Assembly: GCF_031143425.1 (NCBI RefSeq)
Contig: NC_090439.1
Location: 348,496,027 to 348,560,026, forward strand
Length of the DNA stretch: 64,000 nucleotides
Reading direction: 5' to 3'
Source of the DNA: Pleurodeles waltl
Lineage: Eukaryota; Chordata; Amphibia; Caudata; Salamandridae
Shown piece after piece: positions 22,769-35,261 of the stretch; positions within the stretch are counted from its first letter, which is position 1, and each line of letters begins with the position of its first letter. The position numbers and the translations under genes were made by a program. The notes below the pieces were generated by a model. That model did no database searches. It was not told the origin of the DNA and saw nothing but the letters and a program-made list of their open reading frames with translations.

Positions 22769-25250
22769 ATGGATCCCAGATGCCACTACAGACCCCAGGA
22801 AGATGACAGCAGACCAGGAACCAGCCAGGAAGATCCATACAAGAACCAGGACACTTATAGAAAGAAAAGAAAGTGTCGCTTCAGTGCGGAGGAGCAGGAA
22901 ATCCTGGTTAAAAAGGTGACGGAACACCAGCACCAACTGTTTATCACCTCAAAGTTGCCAATCAGGAGAGAGGCCATATGACAACAAATTGTTGACAAGA
23001 TTAACAGTGTGGCTGAAGTACGCAGAACAGTCACCGAGTTTAAGAAACGCTGGCATGACTGCAAACGCAGGACCAAGGAAAAGCTGGCCAGGAACAGGAA
23101 GGCAGCACTGCCGACTGGAGGGGGGAGTCCAGCACACCAGGAGGCCCTGGACCACATGGAGGAGATCGTCGCAGCCGTCATCCCTGAGGAGATTGTCACA
23201 GGGATTCAAGGACAGGACAGCGCAGACTACCACGAGACAACGCACATGCAGGGTAAGTCGCATGGGGATTTATAATGCAATAATGTCAACTGTAAGCAGG
23301 GGGGTGGAATACCTACTACACATTGCATGTAAGTCATCATATACATGGAGTGGCATGGGTAAAGGGGCACGGCAGGGGGGCATGGCCTGCACAAAGATAA
23401 GCTGGGGCACAACATTACACTACACCAACAACAGTCCCATGGGGGCATGCTGTCATGCCAACGATGGAGCAACGGAAAGCCTCGGCAGGAGGGAAGGCCA
23501 CTACGTCAAACTTACATCCTGGCACCCGTCAGCCAACATATCTCCTACATTAACTAGGGCCCTATTAGCAATCCTCTAGCCAAACCAACAACTGCAATGT
23601 AACTGCAACAACAGTTGCCACTACCACCTCTGATCTGTGTGCAGCTCAAGTAGCCAATGGCAGTAACCTCCCCATGGAACATACATACCTAAATTAGGGG
23701 GTGAGGATGACATCTGCAACAATCTCCTGAAACAAGACAAAGGCCCCAGTACACTCATGTGTCAATGCCCATAGGTGTCACAAACATCAGCCAATGTAAA
23801 CAACAATAGGAGTGACACAGCACTAAGGACACACCAATGCTGCATATGTCAGGGTCCATCCTGTGCCTGGCTAACAGGGCAACATCACAAATGTCATACT
23901 GCTCAGACAACAGCATTGAGGAGGGGACACATGGAACTGGTCACTGAAATACACCTGCACAGTCAGAGAACAAAATAAGACACTGATAAGACTATAAGGG
24001 CAATCCAATGTAACACACATTACCCAACATCAGCAGGACACATCAACAATGTCAACATCCATATCATATCATAACATTGCCATGCATAGGAAATGCTACA
24101 TGTCAAGTGCAATTAAGTCGATGTGAAAGATCAGGGATTGGGGCAGGTCCTGATAGTTAAGTGTGCTGCCAGGGCTATCAGAACACCTACAGCCAGTGAA
24201 AAGTCTCACCAGGAGAATGGATATACACGGAGGGTTGAGTAGGACAAAAAGGTGGCTATTCTGTATTTGGCATAAACCAACACCTAGAGGCAATGAGGCT
24301 GACAAGTCTGATAACTCAATAACATACATGTGACACACAGGTGGGCCATAGGCCTGAAACAATGCCCATCTGAAGGACTGCAGATATTAATACAAAACAA
24401 GATCACAAAGTGAATTCATCGAAAGGCAGGCACATCATGTCAAAATTGTCACAACACAGACACACTAATTGTACCCTGTTTCATTGCAGAGGAAGATGGA
24501 TCTCCTGCCGATATGCCTGTCCCAGATTTCCCTGATGACATGGATGACGAGCCCATAAACATGCCCCAGGAGACCATCCAAAAGGTCCTTAAAACCCTCC
24601 AGACCCCACCTTCAGTCACAAGGAGGAGCACAGAACAAGCAGCCATCGCAGAGGATCCACCCACCACCCCAATTGTAAGACCTGCCAGCTCCAATACAGC
24701 TGAGGACTCAGACGACACTGGAACCAGCTTTGAGAGAACTGTAGTTGGAGTACAGCGGGAGCTGGCCAAGGAGGTGCGGGTGGGGATGCAAACTATGGCA
24801 GCCAGCCTTGAGGGTGTGCGCTTGTGCATGATGTCATCTGCAGATCAGGCAGCAGCTATGCAAGCCCTAACATCCATACTGCAAGGACTACAAGAAACTG
24901 TCAAGGAATTCACTACTGCAGTAAGGGAGTTGCCACAACACCTCGCACCCCAAACCTTCCACTGCATGCACGAATGCAATCATGACTCCCTCAGGGCCGA
25001 CCTGGCTGCCTACCATCGTGATGTGGCTGCTATTCTCAGGAACCAGCAGATCCTCCTTGCTGCAGTACTGCCCTTAAGACCTTCACAGGGAGCAGCGACC
25101 AGGATGTCTGACTCCACGTCTTCTAACACTGAGGTGTGTGTTGCCCCTTCACAACCAACAACAACAAGGATGAAGCAGGCAACACACACATCAGAAGAAG
25201 AAGACATGGAACAGATCACATTCACACGGAAGAGTACCCGGAAGCACTAG
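22769..25250 (+). pseudogene. H1 gene A: Myb/SANT-like DNA-binding protein, two exons, one nonsense mutation
   Basis: Exon 1 is 22769-23252 and exon 2 is 24490-25250. The donor GTAAGT (23253) and acceptor TTCATTGCAG (to 24489) leave a phase-1 join that keeps the frame, giving about 415 codons. Exon 1 encodes a Myb/SANT-like domain (FSAEEQEILV, KKRWHDCKRRTKEKLARN) after a basic RKKRK. Exon 2 starts acidic (PDFPDDMDDE), has a helical stretch near 24780-25080 and ends in basic RKSTRKH. TGA at 22979-22981 replaces the Trp codon found in copy H4, truncating this copy. Proteins of this type bind transposon ends and help bring the Harbinger transposase to DNA and the nucleus; that role here is inferred from the family. 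Confidence 0.83.
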
Positions 25251-26818
25251 TTCCTGCACCATGGCCTACTTTGACCAAGGTCCAACGTTTTGTCAAATGC
25301 CAGTCTTACAACAACTATACTCAATGACTGTTCCGCTAACCACTGTATAACTTGTCAGCATGCCCAGTTAATGTCTCTCTCCTACTAATCGGCAAATCCT
25401 GCCCCTCTGCACTGCCTGTAACATCACCCTAGCATGTCAGTAGCATTACCTACACCCCTTCTGTAGGATCACCATGTAAGATTTCACTAGAACGGACTCA
25501 GAAAACATGGACAATGTACATATTGCACTACAGCACCTATCAATAAATAGCACTTGCACAACAAATATGTCTCTGTGTAATTTGACACATCAACTGTGCA
25601 GTAGATAACACAAATGTGCCTGTGTGCCAATCATGTAGCTTGTCAATACAACTGTCCTGACATCATGTAGTCAGAACCATCTGCACAGTGGCCAGGATTG
25701 CATCATAGCCTGCCCATCCTGAGGAGAATAACTGATGAAGTGAGAAACCACACACCATCATGCTGTGTTGGACAGAATAATGCTTCCTCAAGAGATATCA
25801 AGGTCAACTAATAGTGGCTGATAAATGTTGTCACCATGCAATACTAACACATTGAACTGTGCTGTCTAATCTAAGCAAACACTACAAAACACAGCATGAA
25901 TCAATCTTTCTGAGTTAACATCCAAATAGGTAATCATGCTGAATATTGACACAAATGATCTATGTCAGTTATGAAGACAGAAGACAAGAGTGTTAACAAG
26001 ACCTCATCTTCGAATGTGTCCCTGAACATCACACTGCAGTCAGACCTAAAACTGTCCCCACAATACCAAGTCTGGAAGCACACTTTGTGACGTAGAAAAC
26101 ATACTCATCGACAAAAATTCTTTGTGATCCATGTCAACTCCGATTGGTGGTTCTAACAAATGGTGGATTCTTACCAAGGTAGCACTGGGGTAGCTGCCAT
26201 TTTACACCTCAGTTTGTATTTGTTTGTAGCATAGGACACAAATGTCATAGAACAACAATCATCTACACTGATGCCAAGGCCATGATCAAGTAGCAGTTAA
26301 CACATAATATAAAGGGTTATCTATATATTTATTCAAAATTAATCACACCAGAGGCAACTAAGGGAAAAGTCATACCTACCCTAATCTAACCTGACTACTC
26401 ATTACCCACAACTGTCCCTAACTAACCTAAGCTAATCTTACTCTTCACATATAATGAATCGTTCTAAACATCAACCCCCCACCCACCATTATGAGACAGG
26501 ACACATGGAGGACAACACATACTAACCTACACACATACTATACTATCCTAAACAATCATATATTTTTGTGTTATTTTAAAAAAAAAAAAAATTTTTTTTT
26601 TTTGAAACACACAGGAACCCCAACATTGCCGCCCACCCACCAACCCACGCACTTAATAAGGAAAAGTAGAAAGAATCAGGACCCCCCACCCAGCTCCCTA
26701 ACACTAACTAAACTAACAACCTATACTAACCTAACACTAATCCCCCAAGCCCACTAATCATGAGAACAAGGAAAGAGGAGGGAGGGGAGGGAATTATGGC
26801 CATAGAAAAAAGATATTC
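25251..26818. other. H1 spacer between convergent genes A and B
   Basis: About 1.6 kb without a credible gene. It includes AATAAA near 25541 (plus strand) downstream of gene A, probably its polyadenylation signal. An A13/T12 homopolymer block lies at 26578-26603, followed by a stretch rich in CTAAC-type words. Confidence 0.5.
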
Positions 26819-29800
26819 CTAGAGGTTGGCCATCCGGAGGGTCCGCCTGATCGATTTGACCCGCTTCTTGATGTAGCTGACATCATGGCTAAGATAGTTC
26901 ACCTTCTTTAGAACTTGGTCCATCTTATGTTCCAAAGCCAGGAATGCGGCAGGGTCGATTGTTGGTGCTGGTGCCGTTTGTGTCCCGGCCGAGGTGCTCT
27001 GTGGCCGTGTAGAGCCTAGCCCACTGGACTGTCCTGCAGCTGTCACACTGCTGGGACCTGGGTGTGCTGCAGATGTAGGGACAACTGTCCCCGATGTGGG
27101 TGGGGACACCTGGGGAGAACCGGTGGTTGTGGTGGTGGTGGCTGTAGTGGGCAACTTTGGGCCACCCTGTGGTGAAGCCCACCATGCTCCGGAGGGCCGA
27201 TCAGACTGGTATGTACGGGCCATCCTTCGGAACCCCGACTGCACCTGCAGGATGTGTCTGTATCTCATGGCCCGCCTCTCAAATTCATGCTTCTGGGCAG
27301 GTGTCATGTTTGCAGCTGTGAAGACAAAGGGCAACTATTTACCATAGGAACTGCATTGTGTGAAATAGCACAAGTGGTCAATCTGACAATACATCTACTG
27401 TACTTGTAACAGCTCATATCACCATACAGATCATTGAAAGTCTCATAGGAAGTAAATGGAAACCCTGCCTACAAAGTTCATCTCACACATAGCACATACA
27501 AAATCTACATGATGGGTAACAACTGGCAATAACTTGTCATCAAAGTACTGACAGTTGTCAGCTAACAATCATGCTGCACCTCCTCCGCCTATTGCCTGGA
27601 CTACATATGTCAGTGTATGTGATGATAATCACAAACCTCAAGGTCTGCGATTTGTAATGGGATTTGCTAGTACAGTACTCATGTGCTATACCTGAGTGTG
27701 TACACTAGGTTCACATTTTTTTTCAAATAGTCACAAGTATGTGTAACATACTGGTTGCTTCAGTGCTAGGTACCCTATTCACAAACCCATGCCTGTGTTT
27801 GAGGGGGGGGGGGAGAACAACAAACAATTCCAAACTACATGCACACCCAGGAGTGTATAGAAAGCTCAACATGTGTTTGGCTCTACACACAGACCACCAG
27901 TAAGGGCTATCAACAAATTGGAGTCAGCTAAACCTTGTCCTATCCAAGGCCCACACATGTCAGAATGTACTGACCTAGGTCAACATCACATACTTCCAGT
28001 GAGGCATAATTTTCAACAGACACAGAGGAGCAAGAACACCCATGATCATGAATAGCATGCACACCTAGGCCTTTGCACTCTAGTTCCACACACTTGTAGT
28101 ACAACTTGTGGAAGTACATGCTCCCAGAAGGTTCAACCTACAGTGTACTCAGTACATCGGTTAATAGGGAAGCAGCAGTCTTCAGAAAAGCCATTTGCAG
28201 AAGCTATCTGGGAGAATGTCAGTCTGACATTCACTCAGTCCGAGACGAGTCCCAGTGCAACTCTTCTTGTAACTAGTGCATTCCACATGACTCACCCCAG
28301 TTTCTCATAGAGGGCCCTACAGGAATGGCCTACAAACCCAAGATCAGACAAATGGATAAGCATTGGTCAACTCAAAATATTCTAAGAACTGAAATCCCAC
28401 TAATGGAACAAGACTAATGATTGGGCAGCGCATCACACCTTGCAATGTGTTCAACACACAGGAGTCCATCACACATCACCAGCAAACACAAAACATAACA
28501 CATGTCAACACTCACTGTAGGTGTCGGGGTCCTCAAAACGAGCCACCTCTCCCACTGTGTACGGTGCAGGTCCACCTGTAAAGCATGGAAGGAAGAATAT
28601 GCTCAGAATCAGACAAACAATTTCAATTAAAAATACAATGTGTAAGCTGACATGAGTAATGAAACACTTTCAGACATTCTCATACTGCATGGAATATTTC
28701 ATGGCCAACATTTACATAGGATGGGTCTCCTGCTACAGTTACACACACTTCTACACACATGCAGTGGCCCTGACTGTCATGTGGTGGTAAACATGCACCT
28801 CCATTAGTGAGCAGCAAGAATATTGGTGTGTATTCGTCTCATCATGTGCATCCAAGAGAGACATCCAAAGGCTGGTTACTTGAGGACTGCATGACCTGTC
28901 AAACAGCCTATGTGGTCATGACACATTTGTGACAGATATGTACATGGTACAGAGGGGCAGGGACTTTGGCAATACCTCATGTTGTAAAAGTTTCATAAAT
29001 TGATGTGTCCCAACAATGGTGATTGGCACCAAACATAGATGTTTGTACCCTAGTCCATAACTTTGGACTGCCATCCCTAATCGGATTTTGGCACAAGAAA
29101 CAAAAAATACCTGTCTAAGATGTTAGCTGAGGGCACCTGACTCCTTTCCAAATATGGTTCATGTTCAGATCTGGCATGTATCAATAAAATATGAAGGAGC
29201 ACAGTAATCCCTAACAGGCATAGCACTTCCGTGAACACTTTCCTTACACACTCACCAGACCCACATGAGACGTATGTCTGGGCCACATTGCTATCATCAA
29301 TTGACGTGAAGGCAGCACTAATTTTCTGCATCATGTAGGGTTTCCAATGTCAGTCTAGGTATAGCGTCAACATATGTAGGTATGATATTAGTACATCCAT
29401 ACTTCACTGGCAATTGTGACCTGTAGAGTCCTGATTGCCTCATTAATGTTTTGCTTGTCTGACACAAAGGCGGCACTAAATTACATTCAGCAACAAGCAA
29501 CCTGTAAGTGTGCAAAACATGAGCTGCCCGACTGCTAGCATTTGTCATCCTTCACATAGTGCATCAATTACCCTGTATGTTTCCTCAGCATTACACACAG
29601 TCAGCTACTTATCTGGCAGATTGTGTACCAATCATCTCATGTCACTACACAGCTTTTAATTGTGCACATTCACATGATCTGTACTCACCAACATGGCCAC
29701 CAATCATGATTCCCAGGTGGTCCAGCAGATCTTGCTCCCTGGAGATCAGGTCAGCCCAGCGGTGCTTCAGCTGGTGCTCATTGCGTTGGCTCCCATACAG

Positions 29801-29974
29801 ACGCAACAAGTGATGGCGCACCTTCCCCCACCGGACTTTTCAGGCCTCAGTGTGATACCCCTGTATCACCCTACCCCCAGCCTCCAGCATCAGTTGGAGG
29901 AAATGGCACAACAGCCATATGAACCCCCCCAATTCCTCCTCACCCATCCTGGAAAGACGTGGCCTACCCGACAT
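26819..29974 (-). pseudogene. H1 gene B: second Myb/SANT-like protein, two exons, one nonsense mutation
   Basis: Exon 1 is 29974-29689 and exon 2 is 27315-26819, both minus strand. The donor GTGAGT follows exon 1; the acceptor CTTCACAG precedes exon 2. Lengths 286 and 497 give a clean phase-1 join and about 261 codons. Exon 1 carries the Myb/SANT-like part (KVRWGKVRHHLLRLYG, NEHQLKHRWADLISREQDLL). Exon 2 has FERRAMRYRHILQVQSGF, a Thr/Pro-rich linker and a C-terminal helix ending in basic KKRVKSIRRTLRMANL. TGA at 29842-29840 interrupts exon 1 where H2 has an Arg codon, a change expected from CpG decay. It differs from gene A in sequence and sits on the opposite strand. DNA binding is inferred; no close named family recognised beyond Myb/SANT-like. 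Confidence 0.8.
27316..29688 (-). other. Intron of H1 gene B
   Basis: 2.37 kb bounded by GTGAGT and CAG on the minus strand. It contains no recognisable coding exon. Copy H2 matches its 5' part from about 28690 upward, across the ERV insertion edge at 41036. Confidence 0.6.
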
Positions 29975-30387
29975 TTATGCACAGAAAAGGGGAAAATGTA
30001 GTGGTAAAAAAAGAAGAAAGGGGAAAATGGGGAAAGTTGGAGTAAGGAAATACAAAGTAAACTTAACAAATAGAAGAACCCAACTATCCCCTATATAACA
30101 GTACCCACAACAGACTCCCACAGACAATAAATACAACACTGGACTGGACAAATGTAAACAACACACACTCAGACAGTATTCTACAACAATATTTAAATGA
30201 CAAAACAACAAGTAAGATGGCACTCTGGACACAAAAGCACAAAATCACAGGACAACACTCTGCACACAGCCACACAGTCTAGAATAATCACAGACTGCAA
30301 AGTGAAAGTACACCCACTGTACAGAATCTGTAAACAGGATATCCTATTACATCACATCCTGCATAACATGGCCACCGTTTTTTTCCA
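29975..30387. promoter_or_regulatory. Probable promoter region of gene B
   Basis: About 400 bases upstream of the gene B ATG, conserved in H2 (42115-42530) and partly in H3 (11707-12090). Shared words include AAAGTACACCCAC and AACAGGATATCCTATTACATCAC. No TATA box is certain. The label is inference from position and conservation among copies. Confidence 0.35.
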
Positions 30388-30651
30388 TTATGCGTCATAT
30401 TTTCACACATACAGCTTGTGCGTCATATTTTTTGACGCACAGGAGTGCAAATAACGCTGAATCCAAATATTTTTAATAATTGGTCAATAATATTTGGTTG
30501 CGGCATAATTTACACTTCCAGAGGTAAAAATTAAGCCGCATCCAAATATTATTTACCAATTATTAAAAATATTTTGATTCAGCATTATTTGCACTCCTGT
30601 GCGTCAAAAAATATGACGCACAAGCTGTATGCGTGAAAATATGACGCATAA
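30388..30651. repeat. Large near-perfect palindrome in H1
   Basis: The left arm starts TTATGCGTCATATTTTCAC and the right arm ends GTGAAAATATGACGCATAA. Arms of about 120-130 bases meet near 30520 and include GCGTCATATTTTTTGACGCACAGG and its complement in segments. GACGCA motifs match those in the terminal repeats. H2 has an imperfect, expanded version at 42531-43070. It could be a foldback MITE or an internal binding-site array for the Myb/SANT-like proteins. Confidence 0.75.
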
Positions 30652-33451
30652 TGACAAATATGTATTTTATATGTCCTAATGAGTCATGAAAATTTCCTTT
30701 ACCAAACTGTGCTAAATGATAAATACTGGGGTTAGCGAAAGCAAATGTGCCTTACAGGATGTATGGAAGGTATTCACAGTGCAATAGTAATGATTGGCCA
30801 AAATGGAGATTACTCATAATTGCGCACACATGTAGATAATTGCTGATTGCGACTTTCCAAATATGAAAGAGCTAACAGGAATTCTTGATTAGCTAATTTG
30901 TGAGCACATGTATCAAGCTTTTCCAAATTGCAAAATGGCCATTTAGGTAATGCAATTGACGGCTGAACAATTTTTTGGGGTAACCATGTGCTAATTACGA
31001 GATAATGTAGCAAAAATATGTTTCACTATAGACATGTAGCGCACACATGCCCCTTAAGCATGTGTGTGCTTCACGTGTCCGTAAAAAGTGTTTAATTGGG
31101 GTGCAGCAGAGGGGGACTTAGGCCCCCAGCACCCTTGGATTTGCTGTTCCTGACTTGCGAATTAATCAACGGTTTTCCCAATTTCTGTAATGCTAAACCA
31201 TTGGCAGCAGCCCCATAGATGCAAATTGAGTATGAGTCTCTTTTTGCAAATCTGTAATACCATTTCCCAATTTAAAGTTTGCCCTATTACTTCTTTAGAG
31301 AATTCAGACATACCATTTAGCATAGATTTAATAGCAAATTCTCAAAGTTCCTTATGTCATAATTGCAAATAGGTTTTTGATGTATGTGGCCCTTTATGCA
31401 TTACCTGGTTTAGTGGCATGTTTCAATCTTCATGCTAGGTTACAATTGGGACACTACTGTGATAGGCTGCTTGCAACCACTTTGGTGATTGGATGGTACA
31501 TGTACATGTGTGTGGTCCAATGTTGATCCTGTATCAACTGTTAAGGTGTATGTTGTCACTGTTACGTCCAGGTCTCATCATGAGTTAGTGGCAGCTAATC
31601 GTGTATCTAATATGTATCCTTTGGAGATAAATGTGAGTAAAGTCATTGAGGACATGGTAACCTACACGTGTTTGGTCCCACCCTGTCACTGAAGACGTGT
31701 AATGAGACTTTTAACTGGGCAACCTTGGTGTGCTGAGTGAGAGAATGTCTCAGGTGTCAGGATCCGGCATGTGTCATTGCAACATTTGTACTCAAGTTGG
31801 CCTCTGTGGATGGAAATGCATCTGGGAACATCATAGCCTCTGTGCAGAATAATATGGCTGGTATACACCAGACACAAGCCATCTCTATTATTTGGACAAT
31901 GTTACTCAGCGTGTGAACTGTCAGGGTCCTCAAATGTGCCGACTTTTCAGGGACATTATCTGAGGTTGCTGGTTCTGCTGGAGGCCATGTACACCATCAA
32001 AGGCTATGGCCCAGGTACACTGTCACACTTTGTAGTTTAGGCATTAATGAGGCCCAGACAACGGATGGGCCATGATTTAGCTATTCAAGGGCACTGTAAC
32101 AAATATGATACAAATAAAAGTCAGATGATGCAATACAATGTATTTGAGTATACATTGATGAGGCAAATGACAAATTAGCCTCTGAGGAAAGAGAGGTTTT
32201 GAACAGCAAGTGTGGTCCATATGTGGCCACCGGGTATCTTTAGGGTGACCCACGGACAGGTGCCAGTCAGGCTGACAGGATGCTGGGTCAATCAGGATCC
32301 AGCTCTTTCACAATTGACATGATCAGTGGTCTGACTAAGACTGGTCAGAGAGAGCAGTAGACAGTTGACATGTCAAACTGTGTATGTCCTGTGTTGTTTT
32401 GAAGGTGACACTTGAACCCAGATACAGTGTTACTCAGCAACATTAGTAGCAATGCTTAATGGTGTAATTGCCAAAATGACTACATCTATGCTGTAGGAGG
32501 CATCAGCAGGGACGGTGCATGTAAATGTGGGTGGTGTGCATGGAGGTGATCACTGGTGTGGCCTCCATCAGTGTCTGACAAGTCCTGTCGGATGAGATTT
32601 GCTTTCAAATGGCCTACAGTACCTTTCACACGGGAAGCAATCTACAGGTGATACCAGGCCTTAAAAACTCCAAGCCAGTGTATTATTTGAGCTGACTTCC
32701 ATGCAGTCAGATAGTACTATGACAATGGTATACCATAGGAAAGGGTGTGGCACACTGGATGACTCTTGTTAGTGTGTGTGTGTGTACATGAGGGAATATC
32801 AGGATACACATATTTGTATTCCAGGGACCTCTTCAGACAGGTGGGGTGTGATCAGGCGCTTGGGTGTGTCAGGGTTTTAGAAAAGGGCTGACATGCAGAT
32901 GGGATGTGATGTGCTGGATGCTTGTCATATGTGTGGCACTTGTGGTGTGTATGTTCTGCTTATGTGTAACTCTAGTAACAGATAGTCTTTGCAAAGATTG
33001 TATGTAGTTGGAATTACTGCTGCCAAGGGTCTGGTCATACATTCCTGTTCCTGATGCAAAAGCATGTCAACTGCCTGATGTATGAGGCCTGTTTTCCCCT
33101 AGTTGAGTGATGGTGTTTTAGTTGTGTGCCATATGCTGCGATGAACCATGTTTCCAACATGTATGTGTGTAATAGGTATGGTCCTCAGCTATTGCCCTTC
33201 AAAGGTGAACTGTACAGGATGTCAGTCATTTACATTGTGTGTGTATGTGACCGTTTTATGATAGGCATCACATTTGTAGTGGTATTTTCTGTGTCCTGAT
33301 TGTTATATCATAATTTCTCCATGAGGCGACACTCTTCTTCTGATATTTAGAGCTAAAGGTGTGCAGAAATGATTAGCCAGACCATGATGTGGTGTTTCTT
33401 ATCAGTGTTTATTTACAATAGTTCATTAAGTGGTGATGGTGATAATATTTT
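30652..33451. other. H1 gene-poor region between genes B and C
   Basis: 2.8 kb with no credible protein gene in any frame. It runs in parallel with H2 43071-45853 almost throughout, with shared words such as GGTGCCAGTCAGGCTGACAGG and GCCTGTTTTCCCCTAGTTGAG. It belongs to the element and is not a local insertion. Function unknown. Confidence 0.55.
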
Positions 33452-35261
33452 TTAAAAATTGTTCACAATGTGTTGGCGCCTACGCACTCCAGCAGCCGTG
33501 TTTGGTTGTTCCCCCTCATGTTGCAGGGCAGCATCCTCCTCTTCCTCATCTTCAGGCATGTATGGGTCTGGTTCCAGGAGGGGAATGTTCCTTTTGATGC
33601 AAATGTTGTGCAGGATGGAACATGTTAGTATGATCTTACAGACCATCTCGGGGGAATATAGGAGGCTACCACCAGTGATGTCGAGGCAGCGGAACCTTGA
33701 CTTGAGGATGCCGAAGGTCCGCTCGACAATGCTGCGTGTCCTCTTATGGGCCTCGTTGTGTGCACGCTCTGCAGCTGTACTCGGGTTGCCAAATGGTGTC
33801 ATTATCCATGACTGTATGCCATACCCCTGATCAGCTGAAAGAGAAAAAGAATGGAATCATGTTGATGTAGCTGGCACTATTGAAAAGACCTTTCATGGCA
33901 GTAGTTGTCTTGTGTTGTCTGTGACTCTTTTGTGTACTGATGTGACATCCTATACTTGTAGGCTATACCATCTGCATTGTGTTGTTTCCTTGGCTGAGCA
34001 AGTGTTTGTCTGCTAACCGTTTGTCATCAGTATGTTTTGGGATTTTCAGTATAGTGTGCCCTCCCTAGCATTGTGACTTGTGATACAGGTGTCCGTGTGT
34101 CTTCACTTGGGGTGAGATGATAGTTCCATGCAGAGTTAAAATTGAAAGTGTTGTTAACACGTTCATATCAATGTACCCTGGACATCCCATACCTTTAGAC
34201 TTAGGCAATGGATTAATGTAAAGGTCATTGGGACACTTACAATTTGCAAGGTGACATTTCGGCAACCACACTCATTAATGTCTTAACATTAGGCTGTACA
34301 GTAAATTCTGATGTGTGACAGGTTCAATGGTGACTTAAGAAACATGGCTAGTGATGTCAGGACCTCAGTGTGTTCCTGTTGACATGTTGCTGTTGTGGTG
34401 TATGTGTTGTGTGTCCTAGAGGGTTGCTGTGCAGTGTATATATAAGTAGGTTTTTGTACTTACCAACAAGTAGTCCATTGCCATACCGTCCATCCTGGAA
34501 GTGTTGGTTGATGGTGCAGTGACGGAAGATGAATGAGTCATGTACACTCCCAGGATATTTAGCCACGATGTTGGTGAACATTCCTTGGTGATCGACTATG
34601 GCCTGCACGTTGATTGAATGTGTGTGCTTCCTGTTGCGGTAGAGGTGTTCAGTTGCAGCAGGTGGCACAAGGCGTACATGTGTGCAGTCGATTGCACCAA
34701 GGATGTGTGGGAAGCCACTGATTGCGTAGAACCCCTGTTTAGTTTCCTGCTGCTTCTGCAGTGTGTTAGGGAAGCAGATGTGGCGGGTGTCAGGCGAATG
34801 ATGGCATCCAGTACTTTGGGCAGAAATGCGGAGAATGATGGTTGTGATATTCCGCCTACCAGGGCACTAGTTGTTTGAAATGAGCCACTTGCCAGCATGT
34901 GAAGTACGGCAAGCAGCTTTGTTTCTGTTGGTATGGTGTGGGGTGTCACCAAAGTGGGGGACAACTGCTGTTCGATATTTCGTAGCAGCTGCTGAATGGC
35001 CTGCCAGTTCAACCGGTACCTCTGTAGGATGTCGTGTTCCCTGAGGCCCTGAAGGGTTGTTCTGGGGTGGAATATCCTCTCCTGCCTTCTGCGCTGCCTT
35101 TGGGGTCCCTGCTGGTGTTGTTGTAGCTGCTGTTGTTGCTGCTGGGCTCTGCGTCTGCGTGGACGCTGGATTAGAATGACCTCCATGGCTCCCTGTTGCT
35201 GCTCGGCTGCTCTGCTGTTTGTTCTGTGTGTTCTGATTAAATACAGGTGTGTTTGCCCCAT
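33452..35261 (-). pseudogene. H1 gene C: HARBI1-like DDE transposase, two exons, one frameshift
   Basis: Exon 1 is 35261-34464 and exon 2 is 33834-33452, minus strand, joined by donor GTAAGT and acceptor TTTCAG in phase 1; about 394 codons if the one-base deletion near 34790 is counted. A Gln/Arg-rich N-terminus is followed by a helical DNA-binding part (LNWQAIQQLLRNIE) and the nuclease fold. The catalytic triad is visible as AIDCTH, ADQGYGI (formed across the splice) and RSIVERTFG. Conserved HARBI1-family blocks include YPGSVHDSFIF and GNGLLVG. Such enzymes cut and paste elements at three-base T-rich targets. The exact start is uncertain; ATG at 35186 is an alternative. H2 keeps the frame where H1 lost it, and the reverse elsewhere. 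Confidence 0.87.

Noticed and set aside
26578..26603. A-run as the poly(A) tail of a processed gene copy
   Set aside because: It is an A block followed directly by a T block, with no retrocopied coding sequence on either side.
30388..30651. CRISPR-like or rho-independent terminator signal
   Set aside because: Single long palindrome in a eukaryotic transposon, no spaced repeats and no bacterial genes.
33459..33830. Plus-strand 123-codon frame opposite transposase exon 2
   Set aside because: Shadow of the minus-strand DDE transposase, which has conserved motifs and splice-consistent ends.
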